Part shown: positions 31,721 to 40,422 of the stretch, one piece after another | Numbering within the stretch: the first letter of the stretch is position 1 | Layout of the letters: every line of letters starts with the position of its first letter | Assembly: GCA_017397845.1 (NCBI GenBank) | Contig: JAFQHU010000003.1 | Coordinates: forward strand, 124,001 to 188,000 | Direction of reading: 5' to 3' | DNA from: Clostridia bacterium | GTDB lineage: Bacteria; Bacillota; Clostridia; Oscillospirales; Acutalibacteraceae | Length of the DNA stretch: 64,000 nt | The notes under the pieces: model-generated | What the model was told of the DNA's origin: nothing | Seen by the model: the letters and a program-made list of their open reading frames with translations, nothing else | The model's database searches: none | Translations under genes and position numbers: made by a program

Positions 31721-32575
31721 ATGGAAATGTTGACTAAATATATTTTATTGTTCTTTTTTTACAGTGCTGCCGGATGGTGTCTTGAATCTCTGTACTGTTC
31801 TATTGGTGAAAAACGTTTTATTAACCGAGGCTTCCTTACCGGTCCGATGTGTCCTATTTACGGTACAGCGGCGCTCGTGCTTATCATTCTTATATATAAT
31901 CCTTTCAGAGATAATGCTCTTGCAGTTTTTGTCCTCGGTATAATACTTTGTGACATTGTTGAATATATTACGAGTTATGTAATGGAAAAACTATTCAGTG
32001 CCCGTTGGTGGGATTACACATATGAATTTTTAAATATCGGGGGGCGTATCTGCCTTAAACACACCTTGTATTGGGGCGTAATTTCTATTATTTTTGTAAA
32101 AACCATACACCCTGCTGTTGATAATCTTTACAATAAAATCGAAGGCTCATATCTTAATATTATTTTAGTATTAGTTTTATTGATTTTCGTTATCGATCTG
32201 ATTAACGCTGTAAGAAAAGCCCTCGATGTAAGGAAACTACAGGTCAAAATCAATAGCCTTACTAAAACTCTTTCTGAGGAACTGTCTATTATTAAATCCT
32301 CTTTTGAAAACAAATATACAATCATACAGAATGTTGTTGTCAAGCAAACCGACAAGCTTACTCAGCTTAAATATCAGATTGATGATCTTGCAGAAGATAT
32401 CGAAAAGTTTTTTGTGTATGATAAAAAAATCAAAGACAAAGAAAAAAGTCTTTCAAACAGATTATTTTATAACAATCCTACATTTGAAAAACTAACTAAA
32501 AATAGATTAATTAAATTAAAGGATATTATTGACGACATCAAGTCAAATATCTATGAAGGCGAAGAAATGCAGTGA
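31721..32575 (+). CDS. CmpB-type (putative ABC-transporter type IV) membrane protein
   Basis: A 284-residue protein with about five membrane helices in the first 165 residues (FFFYSAAGWCLESLYCSI, NRGFLTGPMCPIYG, ARWWDYTYEFLNIGGRICL), the hallmark blocks of the PF06541 family, and a C-terminal cytosolic helical/coiled-coil part (about 170-280). Family function is not established. ATG 31721 lies just after the HD gene stop. Confidence 0.8.
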   Translation: MEMLTKYILLFFFYSAAGWCLESLYCSIGEKRFINRGFLTGPMCPIYGTAALVLIILIYNPFRDNALAVFVLGIILCDIVEYITSYVMEKLFSARWWDYTYEFLNIGGRICLKHTLYWGVISIIFVKTIHPAVDNLYNKIEGSYLNIILVLVLLIFVIDLINAVRKALDVRKLQVKINSLTKTLSEELSIIKSSFENKYTIIQNVVVKQTDKLTQLKYQIDDLAEDIEKFFVYDKKIKDKEKSLSNRLFYNNPTFEKLTKNRLIKLKDIIDDIKSNIYEGEEMQ

Positions 32576-32582
32576 GGTTAAA

Positions 32583-33185
32583 ATGAGAAATATTGAAAAA
32601 AATGATATAAGGGTTACAAGAACATATAATCAGCTGATAAACGGGATGATTGTTCTTTTGAGTGAAAAGAGCTTCGATGACGTATCGGTTATGGAAATTT
32701 GTGAAGCCTCAGGTGTGCACAGAGCTACATTTTATAAGCATTTCAATGACAAATTTGAATTTTTGAATTTTTGTTTTGATTCGATGCTCAGCACGATATC
32801 CTTTGATTCATTGAAGCACGGATCATCACCTGAAATAATAAAAAGCAATATTATGCATTTCGTATCATGTATTCTTGAATTTATTGACGATAACCGTCCC
32901 CTGTTCACTTCTGCATGTATTGAAAAAACCTCCGTTGCGTTTCTTTCATCGTTTGATAATGCGATAAACAATTTCTGTACAAGGAAGCTTAATTCTGTTT
33001 TATCAGCTCCTATGCACAGAATAGAAATATCGTCCGTATTTTATTCGGGTGCCTTTGTCGGTGTAATTAAGTGGTATATTCAGTCCAACAATCCGAATAT
33101 GTATAATGATATGATGGAATTTTTAGAGCACAGAGTTGATGAACTTTGTGATTTTTATAAAAACAATCTTTACAGTGTTAGTTAA
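32583..33185 (+). CDS. TetR-family transcriptional regulator
   Basis: A 200-residue regulator. The N-terminal HTH (about 15-60) reads TRTYNQLINGMIVLLSEKSF, then SVMEICEASGVHRATFYKHFNDK, typical TetR. The C-terminal ligand domain is of the TetR_C_7/AcrR-like kind found in many clostridia. It ends the HAD operon, seven bases after the CmpB gene, and overlaps the opposite ttcA-like stop by four bases. Its ligand and targets are unknown; neighbour regulation is plausible. Confidence 0.85.
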   Translation: MRNIEKNDIRVTRTYNQLINGMIVLLSEKSFDDVSVMEICEASGVHRATFYKHFNDKFEFLNFCFDSMLSTISFDSLKHGSSPEIIKSNIMHFVSCILEFIDDNRPLFTSACIEKTSVAFLSSFDNAINNFCTRKLNSVLSAPMHRIEISSVFYSGAFVGVIKWYIQSNNPNMYNDMMEFLEHRVDELCDFYKNNLYSVS

Positions 33186-34021
33186 ACACGGCTATCATAA
33201 TCGTCAAGAAAATTGTATTTAAAGTCCCCTTTACGGTAACCGATAACTGTTTCAAGGTTTACGTTATGAACACTTCTGAATATATTCATTTCAATGTTAG
33301 AGTTGATTTTCCTGAATGAGGATATCAGCTCTTTCATTTCTTTACGCTTCGACATTAATTCCATATCAGATTGATTGTATTCTGATGCTTCCGTAAATTT
33401 GCAGGCACACTGTAAAAAAGTCAGATTGTTATATCTTGTCCAAGCCTTTATATCTGATTCACGTACCATATAAAGAGGTCTGATAAGCTCCATACCTTCA
33501 AAATTTGTACTGTGTAGTTTAGGCATCATGGTTTTAATTTCTGCACCGTATATCATGCTTAACAGGATAGTTTCGATCACATCGTCAAAATGATGTCCTA
33601 AAGCAATTTTATTGCATCCCATTTTTTGTGCGTTTTTATAAAGATGTCCCCTTCTCATGCGAGCACACAGATAACACGGAGAATTTTCAACATCAACAAC
33701 ATATCCGAAAATATTTGCTTCAAATATTTCTATCGGAATGTCAAGTGTTTTGGCGTTATTAATAATTTGCTGCCTGTTTTCATATGAATATCCGGGATCA
33801 AGAACAAGATATTTTGCTTCAAAAGGAAAATCGCTGTGCTTCTGAAGATGCTGAATACATTTTGCTAAAAGCATGGAATCTTTACCGCCGGAAATACAAA
33901 CAGCGATTTTGTCACCGGGTTTTATCATCTCGTATTCGTTTATAGCTGCTATGAACCGTTTCCATATCTCTTTGCGATATTTTTTTATGATACTTCTTTC
34001 GATTTCAACATGTTTTTCCAT
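33182..34021 (-). CDS. TtcA-like PP-loop tRNA thiolation protein
   Basis: A 279-residue N-type ATP-pyrophosphatase with PP-loop ISGGKDSMLLA (near residue 45), the central Cys pair CYLCARMRRGHLYK and GHHFDDVIETILLSM, and a further Cys pair near the C-terminal part (LQCACKF). TtcA uses an Fe-S cluster bound at such Cys residues to make 2-thiocytidine in tRNA. Related clostridial proteins may have other tRNA targets. It stands alone between converging TetR and a strong hairpin upstream. Confidence 0.8.
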   Translation of the reverse strand: MEKHVEIERSIIKKYRKEIWKRFIAAINEYEMIKPGDKIAVCISGGKDSMLLAKCIQHLQKHSDFPFEAKYLVLDPGYSYENRQQIINNAKTLDIPIEIFEANIFGYVVDVENSPCYLCARMRRGHLYKNAQKMGCNKIALGHHFDDVIETILLSMIYGAEIKTMMPKLHSTNFEGMELIRPLYMVRESDIKAWTRYNNLTFLQCACKFTEASEYNQSDMELMSKRKEMKELISSFRKINSNIEMNIFRSVHNVNLETVIGYRKGDFKYNFLDDYDSRV

Positions 34022-34034
34022 TTCTTTACGATTC

Positions 34035-34076
34035 CACGAAAAAAGCAGGCGGTTAAAACCGCCTGCTTTTTTCGTG
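34035..34076. terminator. Perfect 42-base hairpin terminator after spoVM
   Basis: A perfect 20-base stem with a two-base loop; core AGCAGGCGGTT and complement flanked by A/T runs. It ends the leftward yicC-spoVM run three bases beyond the spoVM stop, and lies just before the ttcA-like start. Confidence 0.85.
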
Positions 34077-34078
34077 TT

Positions 34079-34156
34079 TTAACTTTCTTTAATATTAAAA
34101 ATTATCTTTAAGATGTTTTTAAGTATTCCGGGACTCCTTACAACTACTACCTTCAT
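34079..34156 (-). CDS. spoVM: Stage V sporulation protein M (25 residues)
   Basis: ATG 34156 has a perfect GGAGGT site and encodes 25 residues beginning MKVVVVRSPGILKNILK and ending in a short charged tail. SpoVM is a 26-residue amphipathic helix that marks the curved forespore membrane and anchors the spore coat via SpoIVA; clostridial versions start with a similar basic/Val-rich stretch and a Pro near residue 9, as here (P9). In Bacillus spoVM lies downstream of prpC-prkC-rsgA, the same order as here. Too short for ordinary gene callers. Confidence 0.75.
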   Translation of the reverse strand: MKVVVVRSPGILKNILKIIFNIKES

Positions 34157-34188
34157 ATACTTTACCTCCAAACAAAAATGCCTGTTGT

Positions 34189-34338
34189 TTATCTGAAAAA
34201 ACAGGTTATTCCTGAAACGATGAGCATTAAAGCAAGGATGAAAAGCATAACCTTAACCGGAATACACAAAGCGAGTATTATACCGGCGCCAAAAGCAGTA
34301 AAGACAAGTCCTTTTGAACATGGACGGTATTTCGCCAT
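34189..34338 (-). CDS. 49-residue small membrane protein between rsgA and spoVM
   Basis: From ATG 34338 (AGGGGAT upstream), a 49-residue product: a short basic start MAKYRPCSKGLVF, then two hydrophobic stretches (FGAGIILALCIPV, MLFILALMLIVSGI) ending CFFR. Small proteins of this form occur in many Firmicutes but no function is known to me. The longer frame to 34371 lacks a ribosome site. Probably in the same transcript as rsgA and spoVM. Confidence 0.6.
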   Translation of the reverse strand: MAKYRPCSKGLVFTAFGAGIILALCIPVKVMLFILALMLIVSGITCFFR

Positions 34339-34413
34339 GCCATCATCCCCTTCCGTATGATTGAAATACAATCTATTAGTATTATACGGAAAGAAATGAA
34401 AAATGTGAAAATA

Positions 34414-35298
34414 TTATAAATTCCACCGTTTAAGTCCTTTTTGTTCGTTATATAAAGTAACATAACTGTTATATCTGTTACGGCTTAATTCACCGCTGTC
34501 AACCAACTCACATATTTTGCAGCCTTTTTCTCCCAAATGTGCACAGCCGGTAAATTTACATTCACCGATATGCTCTGCAAACTCATTAAAATAGCATTCA
34601 AGCTCATCAGAAAAAATTGCATTATCGTTGGAAAAATCAATACTTGAAAAACCTGCTGTATCGATTACAGCTCCCTCTCCGATATGAAATATTTCTGCTT
34701 GCCTGGTGGTATGTCTTCCTCTGCCAAGTTTGTCACTTATCTCCCCTGTTTCAAGCATTAAGCTGTCATTCAGAGCGTTTATAAGTGTTGACTTACCTAC
34801 ACCTGAATTACCGGTAAAAGCCGTCAGATGCCCGTTTAACTCTTTCTTAATTACATTTAACATCGAACGGTTATCGACATCGGAGTAAAGAAAAACCTTA
34901 TATCCCGTGGAGCGGTAGGTATCGTATAATTCCTTATAATCGGTAAGATCCGTTTTTGTAATAATGATAACAGGCTCGATGTTATTTTTTTCAGCGAGAA
35001 CCGTCATTTTATCGATTACCAAGTAATTGGGAACGGGCTTGGCAGCAGAAACTACGATCATAAGCTTATCAATATTGGCAACCGGTGGACGAATAAGTTT
35101 ATTTTTTCTCTCGTGTATTTCATCGATTGTGTTTTCTTTGTCTTCTCTGACAGTTATTGTTACACGATCACCTGTAAGAGGAGAAATCTTATCCTTTCTG
35201 AACTTACCTTTGGCTTTACATTCAAAAACACCTTTGGTGGTTTCTACGTAATAGAAACCACCAATACCTTTGATGATTATTCCTTCTAACACCATCAA
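34414..35298 (-). CDS. rsgA: Ribosome small-subunit GTPase RsgA
   Basis: A 294-residue circularly permuted GTPase: OB-fold (about 1-65), then G4 TKTD, G1 GNSGVGKSTLINAL, G2/G3 region GRGRHTTR and DTAGFSS, and a C-terminal zinc motif with CKFTGCAHLGEKGCKI. RsgA checks late 30S maturation. Its start overlaps the prkC stop by four bases, the conserved prkC-rsgA coupling. Confidence 0.95.
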   Translation of the reverse strand: MMVLEGIIIKGIGGFYYVETTKGVFECKAKGKFRKDKISPLTGDRVTITVREDKENTIDEIHERKNKLIRPPVANIDKLMIVVSAAKPVPNYLVIDKMTVLAEKNNIEPVIIITKTDLTDYKELYDTYRSTGYKVFLYSDVDNRSMLNVIKKELNGHLTAFTGNSGVGKSTLINALNDSLMLETGEISDKLGRGRHTTRQAEIFHIGEGAVIDTAGFSSIDFSNDNAIFSDELECYFNEFAEHIGECKFTGCAHLGEKGCKICELVDSGELSRNRYNSYVTLYNEQKGLKRWNL

Positions 35299-37313
35299 TT
35301 ATCACCGTTAACAGCTTCTGCACCGGTCGTGTCCGGAGTCTGTACAGCTGTAGTTGACGGAGCAGCTGTAGACGGTGCGGTGGTGGGAGCGGTAGTTGAA
35401 GGCTGTGTTGTCGTAGGTGCTGTAGTTGAAGGCTGTGTAGTGGTAGGTGCCGTGGTTGAAGGCACTGTACTTGAAGGTTTAGTTGAAGCTTGAGTAGTGC
35501 TGACGGTTGTTGGTTTAGTGGTTTTAGGTTTGGTTGTGGTGGGACGGGTAGTTTTCTTTTCTCTTGTTGTTTTTTCTTCGGTTTCTTCTTCCTCGGTTGT
35601 TTCCTCAGTAGTTTCAGGAATTTTACCTGTACTTACATAAACTGCGATTCTCGTACCCGGTAAAACCATTTCACCGATAAATTCGTGTCCGATGATTTTG
35701 CCCGCAGGTTCTGCACTTCCTCTGTACTCCGTTCTTGTCGTGTCGAGAGTAAGACCGGCTTCGGAGAGGGCTTGTCTCGCCTGCGCTATTGTCATTCCAA
35801 TGAGATTTGGAACCTCAACAGGCTCAACTTCTTCGCTAGTTGCAACATAAATTGTAATCAATGTTCCGGCGGCAACCATTTCACCCTTTGCCGGGAAGGT
35901 TCTTATTACGGTACCGATTTCTGCATCTTCACTTTTTTCCTTAACAACTGTTGTATCGAGACCTTTTCCGCGTATAACTGCATCAGCTGATGCGTACTCA
36001 TAGCCGTAAACATCGGGTACTTCGACCTTTGTTGAAGAATCGGAAATATAAATCGTTATTGTAGAATTTTTGTTTACCTTACCTGATGAGGGATCCTGTT
36101 TGAGAATAGTACCTGCCTCAGCATCACTTTCATCGTCAATAATTGGTTCGAAGGTAAAGTTTGAATAAGCGGGCTGGTTCATAACCTGACTGTAAAAATT
36201 CAAACCAACGACATTCGGCACACTGATTTTGTTTGAGTTAGGAAGAAACATGGATATAAGAACTACAGCGAAAATAACAAGTGCTCCAAGTACGCCGCAA
36301 AGAACGGCAATCGTTTTTTTCTTTGCAGAATCATCTTCATCAAAATCTGTATCATCATCCGGATCCAAATCCTTGATAACCGTTTCGGCTTTTGTAACAA
36401 CTGAAGCAATCTTAACATCCTCATCTGTTTCTTTGATTTGTCCGGGTTGAGTTCCTGTATAATACGAATAATCAAACTTTATGTTCGGATTTCTTTTGTA
36501 TTCTTCGATGTCTCTCAAAATTTCGGAAGCAGACTGATATCTGTCACTTTGATTTTTTTGCATAGCTCTGATTATAATCTGCTCAAGACCTACCGGTATA
36601 TCGGGATTAATGGCTCGCGGTTTTACGGGATCATTCTGAAGCTGCATAAGAGCGACAGAAACCGCATTATCAGACTGGAAAGGAAGAGTACCGGTGAGCA
36701 TTTCATATAACATCACACCTACAGAATAAAGGTCGGTTTTGGCATCGGTGTGACTTCCCTTGGCCTGCTCAGGACTGATGTAATGTACTGAGCCTATGGC
36801 ACCGTCTGTCATAGTTCTCGTTTCGCTTCTGCTGAAACGCGCAATGCCGAAATCAGTTACTTTAATTGTACCGTCGGAAATAAGCATTATATTCTGCGGC
36901 TTGATATCTCTGTGTACGATGCCTTTATCGTGTGCATGCTGCAGAGCACGAAGAATCTGAGTCACATAATATATTGCTTCTCTCGGATTAATTTTTCCTT
37001 GCTGTTCAATATATTCTTTAAGTGAAATACCTTCTACATATTCCATTACGATATATTGGATCATATTTCCGAAGCTGACATCAAAAACCTTAACAATATT
37101 AGGGTGAGAGAGAACAGCTATAGCTTTTGATTCGTTTTTAAAGCGGCGTCTGAAATCCTCATTTGCAAGAAATTCATCTTTTAATAGCTTAATGGCAACA
37201 ATTCTGTGATCGATATTGTCGAAGGCTTTATAAACAACAGCCATACCGCCGACACCGATTATTTCGATTATCTCATATCTGCCGTCAATTCGCTTTCCTA
37301 CATAATTTTCCAT
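35295..37313 (-). CDS. prkC: PASTA-domain Ser/Thr kinase PrkC
   Basis: A 672-residue membrane kinase. The N-terminal kinase domain (about 8-275) has VAIKLLKDE, catalytic HRDIKPQNIM, DFGIAR and an activation loop TMTDGAIGSVHYISPEQ. A single membrane helix lies near 335-357, then three PASTA domains (about 365-565; VPNVVGLN, VPDVYGYE, VPNLIGMT) that bind cell-wall fragments. The C-terminal 100 residues are a Thr/Pro-rich repeat tail outside the cell, which is unusual. In Bacillus PrkC senses muropeptides for spore germination. PrpC, its phosphatase, is just upstream. Confidence 0.95.
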   Translation of the reverse strand: MENYVGKRIDGRYEIIEIIGVGGMAVVYKAFDNIDHRIVAIKLLKDEFLANEDFRRRFKNESKAIAVLSHPNIVKVFDVSFGNMIQYIVMEYVEGISLKEYIEQQGKINPREAIYYVTQILRALQHAHDKGIVHRDIKPQNIMLISDGTIKVTDFGIARFSRSETRTMTDGAIGSVHYISPEQAKGSHTDAKTDLYSVGVMLYEMLTGTLPFQSDNAVSVALMQLQNDPVKPRAINPDIPVGLEQIIIRAMQKNQSDRYQSASEILRDIEEYKRNPNIKFDYSYYTGTQPGQIKETDEDVKIASVVTKAETVIKDLDPDDDTDFDEDDSAKKKTIAVLCGVLGALVIFAVVLISMFLPNSNKISVPNVVGLNFYSQVMNQPAYSNFTFEPIIDDESDAEAGTILKQDPSSGKVNKNSTITIYISDSSTKVEVPDVYGYEYASADAVIRGKGLDTTVVKEKSEDAEIGTVIRTFPAKGEMVAAGTLITIYVATSEEVEPVEVPNLIGMTIAQARQALSEAGLTLDTTRTEYRGSAEPAGKIIGHEFIGEMVLPGTRIAVYVSTGKIPETTEETTEEEETEEKTTREKKTTRPTTTKPKTTKPTTVSTTQASTKPSSTVPSTTAPTTTQPSTTAPTTTQPSTTAPTTAPSTAAPSTTAVQTPDTTGAEAVNGDN
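35391..35470 (-). repeat. Low-complexity Thr/Pro repeat in prkC
   Basis: Near-identical units of about 30-36 bases encode repeated TTAPTTTQPS in the extracellular tail. Such tracts can vary in copy number between strains. Confidence 0.6.
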
Positions 37314-37324
37314 AAAACTTTACC

Positions 37325-38053
37325 TTACCCTTTCATAATGACAACCGTTATATTATCACTGCCGCCGTTATTATTGGCTTCATCAATATATTTTTGAGCG
37401 AGTGAATCAAACTCTGTAGTTTGATAAATTTCCAGTATACGATCTTCGCTGACAATACCACTCAGACCGTCAGTGCAAAGCAGAAGAGCATCGTCGTCAC
37501 CTAATTCAATGCTGTCAAATTCAATGTCTATATCTTCATCAACACCAATAGCACGGGTTATGATGTTTTTAATCGGATTGTTATTGAATTCTTCTTTTGT
37601 AATCTGACCCTTATCGAGCATTTGTTGAACAAGGGAATGGTCTTTTGTCAGCTGATGTATAGCATCGTTGCGGATTATGTACGCTCTGCTGTCACCCACA
37701 TGTGCGATACATGCTTCGTTATTTTTCACGATAGCTGCTACAATTGTTGTTCCCATTCCTTTCAGGGAGTCATCATAAATACCTCTGTCATATACATCGA
37801 CATTGGCGGTGGTTATCGATGAAAGAAGAAGGTTTTCCAAAGAGACAATCCCCATGGAAGGATTATAGCATTTTTTAATTTTATCGCTGACCATTTCAAT
37901 TGTAGCTGTACTTGCGATTTTTCCGCCGTGTACTCCGCCCATGCCGTCGCATACAAGCGCCCAAGATGTTCCGTCAGGCAAACATCCGAAGCTGAATGCG
38001 TCTTCATTTCTGCTTCGGACGACACCAATATCCGTTTTACCTGTTATATTCAT
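37325..38053 (-). CDS. prpC: PP2C phosphatase PrpC
   Basis: A 242-residue PPM/PP2C phosphatase. The metal-binding residues are in NEDAFSFG (near residue 17), VCDGMGGVHGG (near 36), CTDGLSG (near 193) and GGSDNITVVI (near 230). It removes phosphates placed by PrkC, which starts 12 bases downstream. Together they form a signalling pair for wall and growth state. Confidence 0.95.
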   Translation of the reverse strand: MNITGKTDIGVVRSRNEDAFSFGCLPDGTSWALVCDGMGGVHGGKIASTATIEMVSDKIKKCYNPSMGIVSLENLLLSSITTANVDVYDRGIYDDSLKGMGTTIVAAIVKNNEACIAHVGDSRAYIIRNDAIHQLTKDHSLVQQMLDKGQITKEEFNNNPIKNIITRAIGVDEDIDIEFDSIELGDDDALLLCTDGLSGIVSEDRILEIYQTTEFDSLAQKYIDEANNNGGSDNITVVIMKG

Positions 38054-38072
38054 AAAACCGTCTCCTTTCGAT

Positions 38073-39098
38073 TTATTTTTCGCCTCTTCGAAGTTGACCG
38101 CAGGAAGCGTTTATATCACTTCCGAGGGTTCTTCGCACCGTGGCATTTATTCCGTATTTTTCCAAAATATTGATAAAAGACAAAATTCTCTCACGGTTAC
38201 TCTTTGTATATTTTCTTTCTTTTACTGAGTTAACGGGAATCAAATTCACATGGCAAAGCATGCCTTTCAGCCTTTTTGCCAATTCTTTGGCACATTCATC
38301 GCTGTCGTTAACTCCGTTAATCATCGCATATTCAAATGAAATACGTCTGTTTGTGACTTTTATATACTCTTTGCATGCGTTGATAAGAGTATCAATATTC
38401 CATTTATTGTTAACAGGCATGGTTTTACTTCTGATTTCGTCGTTCGGAGCGTGGAGTGAAATCGACAATGTTAACTGTAATTTTTCTTCCATAAGCTTAT
38501 AAATGCCGCTAACGACACCGCAGGTGGACAGAGAAATATTTCTCATACCGATATTTTGTCCGTTTTCATCGGAAATCATTTTTAGAAATTTAATCACATT
38601 ATCGTAATTATCCAAAGGTTCACCGACACCCATCATAACTATATGAGAAATTCTGACCGATAAATCTTTCTGTGCCGTGTAAATTTGAGAAAGTATTTCA
38701 GAAGGGCTGAGATTTCGTATAAATCCCGCTATTCCGGAAGCACAAAAATTACAGCCCATTCGGCAACCGACCTGACTGGAAACACAGATAGTATAGCCGT
38801 ATTTATACTTCATAACAACAGATTCGATAAGTTCACCGTCATGAAGTCTGAATAAATATTTAACTGTACCATCATACACTGAAATTAATTTTTTTTCAAT
38901 AGAACAGGTTAAAATGTAATAGTTTTTTTCAAGGTATGACCTTAAATCTTTCGAAATATTAGTCATTTCGTCAAAACTGTCCACATTGTGTTTATGTAAC
39001 CAAGAGTATATCTGTCCTGCTTTGAACGGTTTTTCACCGATTTCAGCAATAGAAGCTTTGAGCTCTTCAAGGGTCATTGATTTGATATCTTTTTTCAC
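38073..39098 (-). CDS. rlmN: 23S rRNA/tRNA m2A methyltransferase RlmN
   Basis: A 341-residue radical SAM methyltransferase. The cluster motif is CRMGCNFCASG (CxxxCxxC), with VVMMGVGEPLDNYDNV and a C-terminal catalytic Cys near ASCGQLR. It methylates A2503 of 23S rRNA and A37 of some tRNAs. It starts at GTG 39098 directly at the end of rsmB, so both genes are likely coupled. Confidence 0.95.
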   Translation of the reverse strand: MKKDIKSMTLEELKASIAEIGEKPFKAGQIYSWLHKHNVDSFDEMTNISKDLRSYLEKNYYILTCSIEKKLISVYDGTVKYLFRLHDGELIESVVMKYKYGYTICVSSQVGCRMGCNFCASGIAGFIRNLSPSEILSQIYTAQKDLSVRISHIVMMGVGEPLDNYDNVIKFLKMISDENGQNIGMRNISLSTCGVVSGIYKLMEEKLQLTLSISLHAPNDEIRSKTMPVNNKWNIDTLINACKEYIKVTNRRISFEYAMINGVNDSDECAKELAKRLKGMLCHVNLIPVNSVKERKYTKSNRERILSFINILEKYGINATVRRTLGSDINASCGQLRRGEK

Positions 39099-40406
39099 TT
39101 AATCACTCTTTCTTTCAAAACAAGCGATAAAAAAACCGTCACTGGAATTTATATGAGGCATAAGCGTTATAAAAGCTTTTTCGCTGATTTCCGGTAAAGC
39201 TGAAACCTTAATAAAATCAGCGTTCTCTTTCAGAAATTTTTCACAAACATTTTCGTTTTCTTTTTTAGAAAGCGCACATGTTGAATAGATCAATCTGCCG
39301 CCTTCTTTAACATATTTTGAACCGTTTTTCAGAATAGCATACTGTATATTCGGTAAAGTATCGACTTCTTCATAAGATTTATATTTAATTTCGGGCTTTC
39401 GTCTTATTATGCCTGTACCTGAACACGGCACATCGCATAAAACTCTGTCAGCCGTTCCGAGCTCTTCTCTGTAAACAAGAGCATCTGATACACTGCCGCT
39501 TATAATATTAAGACCGAGTCTTGCTGCACCATCATTAATTAGTTTGACTCTGCTTTCATATTTATCGAAACATAAAATTTTTCCTTTGTTTTTCATATAT
39601 TCTGCAGCGGTATAAGCCTTTCCGCCGGGAGCTGAACATAAATCAAACACTGTTTCTCCTTCTTTGGCATCAAGTGCTTTTACACATATCTGTGAGGCCA
39701 AATCCTGAACATGAAAGTATCCTTTTTTATATGTTGTTAATTTTTCTATATCGTTTCCGTTCAGTGTAATTCTCAATGCGTTTTCGATGTAAGTTTTTTC
39801 GCCGCAAACGCCCTCTTCAGCAAGTGCTTTAATTAAATTATCTTCATTAATTTTTGTTGTATTTACCCTGATAAAAATGTCGGGCGAACCTGACGCTGCC
39901 GAAAGAATTCCTACGGTATTTTCGTAACCGTATTCTTTTATCCATTTTTCACATAGCCATTTATTGCACGAATACTTAACGGATAAATTGTACGCTGCAT
40001 CATCCGTATCAGGTAAGCACAATCCGTTTTTATCGACTTTTCTCAGCACAGCATTTATCAGTCCTGATGCATATGCACAATATTTTTTTGCAAGCTTTAC
40101 GCTTTCGTTTACTGCTGCAGATGAAGGAATCTTATCCATATAAAGCAGTTGATAAGCACCGATTCTGAAGATAATGATCGCTTCAGGCTTGAGTTTGCTG
40201 ATAGGCTTCTGAAGATATAAGGAAAGATTATAATCAAGAGTAATTTTTCTTTCAATAACACCGTAAAACAAAGCGGAAACGAAGGATTTATCCCTGGAGT
40301 CCAGCTGATATTTGTTAAGAAAAGCATCAAGAGTAATATTCGAAAAAGCGGAATCTTTTTCGATTTTCGTTAACGCTTCAAAAGCAACTTTACGTGTATT
40401 TATCAT
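39099..40406 (-). CDS. rsmB: 16S rRNA m5C967 methyltransferase RsmB
   Basis: About 435 residues. The N-terminal NusB-like RNA-binding domain (about 1-130) leads into the Rossmann methyltransferase domain with FDLCSAPGGKAYTAAEYM, and the two catalytic Cys regions VLCDVPCSGTGIIRRKPE and YSTCALSKKENE. The start is put at ATG 40406, eight bases after GAGGG, although a TTG at 40421 is in frame. Part of the def-fmt-rsmB-rlmN block. Confidence 0.93.
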   Translation of the reverse strand: MINTRKVAFEALTKIEKDSAFSNITLDAFLNKYQLDSRDKSFVSALFYGVIERKITLDYNLSLYLQKPISKLKPEAIIIFRIGAYQLLYMDKIPSSAAVNESVKLAKKYCAYASGLINAVLRKVDKNGLCLPDTDDAAYNLSVKYSCNKWLCEKWIKEYGYENTVGILSAASGSPDIFIRVNTTKINEDNLIKALAEEGVCGEKTYIENALRITLNGNDIEKLTTYKKGYFHVQDLASQICVKALDAKEGETVFDLCSAPGGKAYTAAEYMKNKGKILCFDKYESRVKLINDGAARLGLNIISGSVSDALVYREELGTADRVLCDVPCSGTGIIRRKPEIKYKSYEEVDTLPNIQYAILKNGSKYVKEGGRLIYSTCALSKKENENVCEKFLKENADFIKVSALPEISEKAFITLMPHINSSDGFFIACFERKSD

Positions 40407-40422
40407 CCGTTCTGCCCTCAAA

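Noticed and set aside
34339..34371. Longer start for the 49-residue membrane protein
   Set aside because: No ribosome site for 34371, while AGGGGAT precedes ATG 34338.
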